Source: Rodentibacter abscessus (GTDB lineage Bacteria; Pseudomonadota; Gammaproteobacteria; Enterobacterales; Pasteurellaceae). From it: a DNA stretch of 64,000 nt. Below the pieces are notes generated by a model. It did not search any database and was not told where the DNA came from. It saw only the letters and a list, made by a program, of their open reading frames with translations. The stretch lies in the NCBI RefSeq assembly GCF_047160095.1, contig NZ_AP038785.1, forward strand, positions 620,001-684,000, in the 5' to 3' direction. The position numbers were made by a program, and so were the translations under genes. Shown piece after piece: positions 62,292-64,000 of this stretch; the stretch's first letter is position 1; every line of letters begins with the position of its first letter.

Positions 62292-63381
62292 TGTTTAATA
62301 CCTGATTGAGCAGATTTTCCACCGCACTTTTTTGATCTTTTAAGGCTGGTAACAGTTTATCAAGAGTGATTAAATAATGGCAGTTGGCGACAAATTTCTT
62401 TTTAAGCCACAAGCGTTTTTGGAAGTTTTCTAATTGAGCCAAAAAGGCAATCAGATCTTTTGCCACTGATCGCAGGGTTTGAATAAGGCTTAAATTACGT
62501 TCAATATCAGCAAAATCTTCGGCATTTTGCAGATTATCTAAATTCATCACTTCATTTTTAATATAAAAATCTAGCTCACGGCTTAAAAATTCGCCCAAGT
62601 TTTTATGGATAAAATAATCTGCCGTATTTTTGGTGGTGTAATCGCTAAGATGTTTTTCAAATAAAGTGCGATCTTTATTTTTCTCGGTCGAAGCAGGGGA
62701 GAGCAGTAATATCCATTGCTCAGTAAAAGCAGAAAATCTAAAATTTTCCACCGCTTGTTTGATGAGTTCGGGCTGTTTGGCAGATTTTGGCATTGCTTTA
62801 TATTCAAAACGGATTTCCAGCTCGCCTTGTTCGTTCACGGAAAATGGCTCGATTTGACGTTCGAGTTCATTATTTTCTTCATCAAAACCAATTTGCATGC
62901 GAGGCTCGGCAAGCACAAATAAGCGGTTTTTGTCTTCTTCCTTGCGGTTGTCTTTGGCGGTGTCCGCTTCAATCAGGCGAAAATGCACCTTGCGACCGTC
63001 TTCAAGGGCAAAACGATAATGGCTAAAATTTTCGCCTGATTTGGTATAATACTGATCCTTATTTGCCCAGTGTAATACGACTTCTTCGCCATTATAAGGG
63101 ATTGCGTAGGTTTCGCCTTTGTAACGGCGTTGGCTGATAAAATCACCATTGTCGTAATAACGAGCGAAAAAAGTGAGCAGATGGTTGTAAACAGCATTTT
63201 CTTGTTCCTCGTTGCCTTTGAGTTTTTCTCGGACTTTTTGAGGTAGGGTATTTTCTAAAAAATAAGCAATTTGCTCTGAACGTGTATTTAAAATGCGATA
63301 AATACCAAAATCAAGCTCTTGTTTGTCGATTTGAAAAATCTCTTTTAATTTTTGGGTTAATGAATCTAATTTTGAGTTCAT
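62224..63381 (-). pseudogene. Adenine methyltransferase (Mod), N-terminal part, frameshifted at poly-C tract
   Basis: 385 residues as read, of which the last six (TPPPAF) come from out-of-frame reading. The opening QKLKEIFQIDKQELDFGIYR and ILNTRSEQIAYFLENTL are the N-terminal signature of the long Mod proteins that begin DFGIYRIMN. No catalytic motif is in this part; it is helical and probably a dimerisation or Res-contact domain. ATG 63381 has AGAGAG upstream. With 11 C the protein stops 20 bases beyond the tract. Confidence 0.88.
62233..62243 (-). repeat. 11-base homopolymer (G on plus, C on minus) in the mod coding region
   Basis: Mononucleotide tract between the two parts of the methyltransferase gene. 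Upstream codon phase GTT-ACC and downstream phase CCG-CAT-TTT require 10 (or 13) C for an open frame; 11 gives OFF. Long G/C tracts are classic slipped-strand phase-variation switches in Pasteurellaceae. Confidence 0.85.
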
Positions 63382-63449
63382 GGTGCTCTCTTTACTTAGT
63401 TATTGAGTGCTATAGTTTAGCATTATAAAAAAGAATTGGGGAGGGATTA

Positions 63450-63569
63450 TTATTTTATGGGATATATAAGTGTATAAATTTTCTGTAATATTTCTTTTAG
63501 TGCTTTAATTTCATACCTATAGCCATAGCCTAAAAAATTTCGATAACGATAAAAAGTGTTGAGTGCAAT
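63450..63569 (-). pseudogene. C-terminal remnant of an unknown gene, cut by the IS
   Basis: Open minus-strand frame of about 39 codons ending at TAA 63450-63452: visible stretch TFYRYRNFLGYGYRYEIKAL and KEILQKIYTLIYPIK. No start codon with ribosome binding site; it is open up to the IS boundary. The pattern RxRxFxxYGYxxE faintly recalls HepT-like (HEPN-fold) proteins, but the catalytic His is not seen. Its position 68 bp upstream of mod in the same direction suggests it was part of the defence operon. Confidence 0.35.
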
Positions 63570-64000
63570 GATCTACCCCAAAAAAGTTGAATTAAATCCT
63601 TAACAAATTAAGATGCCGATTTTCTGACAAAATACAACCAATCTTTTAAACAACAAGTCATCGAGTTTTATCTTCAGAATGGAAGAAGTCAATCATTAAC
63701 TCGTCAGCATTTTTAGTTGAAAGAAACCTCACTTCGCTGTTGACTTTTCCAATATAATAATAGAGGAATCAAGGGGTTATTACCCAAGCCTAAGGGGCGC
63801 CCTCCTGTGAAACCAAAATATCCGAAAATGCCACTGAAACCCTAAACTGAGGAAGAATGCTTGCGTTATCGCATTTTGGAGTTAGAAGCGGATAAAGTTG
63901 CATGAATTCAGTCAAACAAAAATACGGAAAAAGCCGCTATAGTAAAATCTTTATTCCCGAAGGATCTTCTACGACTTTTTATTGCGACTTATCGGCTTAA
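63569..64000 (+). mobile_element. Decayed IS3-family (IS150-like) insertion, OrfA part
   Basis: Left-end-like TGATCTACCCCAAAAAAGTT at 63569, similar to IS150-group termini. From 63621 a frame reads NQSFKQQVIEFYLQNGRSQS, then GLLPKPKGRPPVKPKYPKM, EEECLRYRILELEADK and KAAIVKSLF: a helix-turn-helix transposase OrfA. It contains four in-frame stops (after HF, RC, KP and VA), so it is dead. It continues beyond the window. Confidence 0.75.

Noticed and set aside
54296..63381. Assignment of the defence locus to DISARM or to a BREX system
   Set aside because: No drmA, drmB, drmC, pglZ or brx-like genes are present; the Mod/Res pair is of type III character.
62224..63381. Treating the two mod frames as independent genes
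   Set aside because: The first lacks catalytic motifs, the second lacks a start with ribosome binding site, and they meet exactly at a homopolymer in phases joined by a one-base change.
63621..64000. Intact transposase gene
   Set aside because: Four in-frame stop codons interrupt the OrfA-like frame.

Overview
The window is a Pasteurellaceae chromosome segment of low to moderate GC. The evidence is the very frequent 9-mer AAGTGCGGT / ACCGCACTT, which is the Haemophilus-type (Hin) DNA uptake signal sequence (USS), together with gene order and protein sequences of Haemophilus/Aggregatibacter type. Species cannot be fixed from the sequence alone. No rRNA, tRNA or CRISPR array was seen.

Layout. 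1-2108: end of uup and an NSS transporter, convergent on one terminator. 2184-9116 (minus): rnfA, a 27-codon membrane sORF, rnfB, rnfC, rnfD, rnfG, rnfE and nth. The rnfC tail carries five 132-bp repeats loaded with USS and is ended by an inserted small inverted-repeat element. 9268-12273 (minus): a YccS-type FUSC protein and a UPF0319 protein. 12694-16191 (plus): 5-oxoprolinase operon pxpB-pxpC-pxpA plus an NRAMP-fold transporter. 16249-24707: yccX, yqcC, truC, yoaH, cspD, matP, a Lon-like protease gene, fabA with FadR/FabR-like sites, ybaK, usg, a purine permease and a DsrE protein. 24880-27802 (minus): ydbH and ynbE. 28072-36088: recB, recD, grxB, dps, cdd.

36114-43580 (minus): urea transporter gene, then ureA, ureB, ureC, a Nim-like flavoprotein gene, ureE, ureF, vapB, vapC, ureG, ureD. 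This urease operon is interrupted twice, once by the Nim-like gene and once by a VapBC toxin-antitoxin pair. 43765-54022: aspC, purK and purE (split by another copy of the small element), pepN, pyrD, rnm, metE with a Met-box.

54296-63381 (minus): a three-gene restriction-modification-like defence locus, namely an adenine methyltransferase of about 996 residues broken at an 11-C tract, a type III Res-like helicase/nuclease and a SNF2 helicase. The tract makes the methyltransferase look phase variable and OFF in this sequence. Upstream lie a short coding remnant and a decayed IS3-family (IS150-like) transposase running off the window end.

Two cross-cutting patterns stand out. First, a family of six 108-211 bp intergenic elements shares inverted ends near TATTATGTAGCAnTTGCACA; copies sit just upstream of recB, cdd and purK and one terminates rnfC. 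Second, exact USS of the other Pasteurellaceae dialect (ACAAGCGGT) were noticed only in the pxp operon and the defence locus, hinting that these arrived from the Actinobacillus/Mannheimia side of the family.
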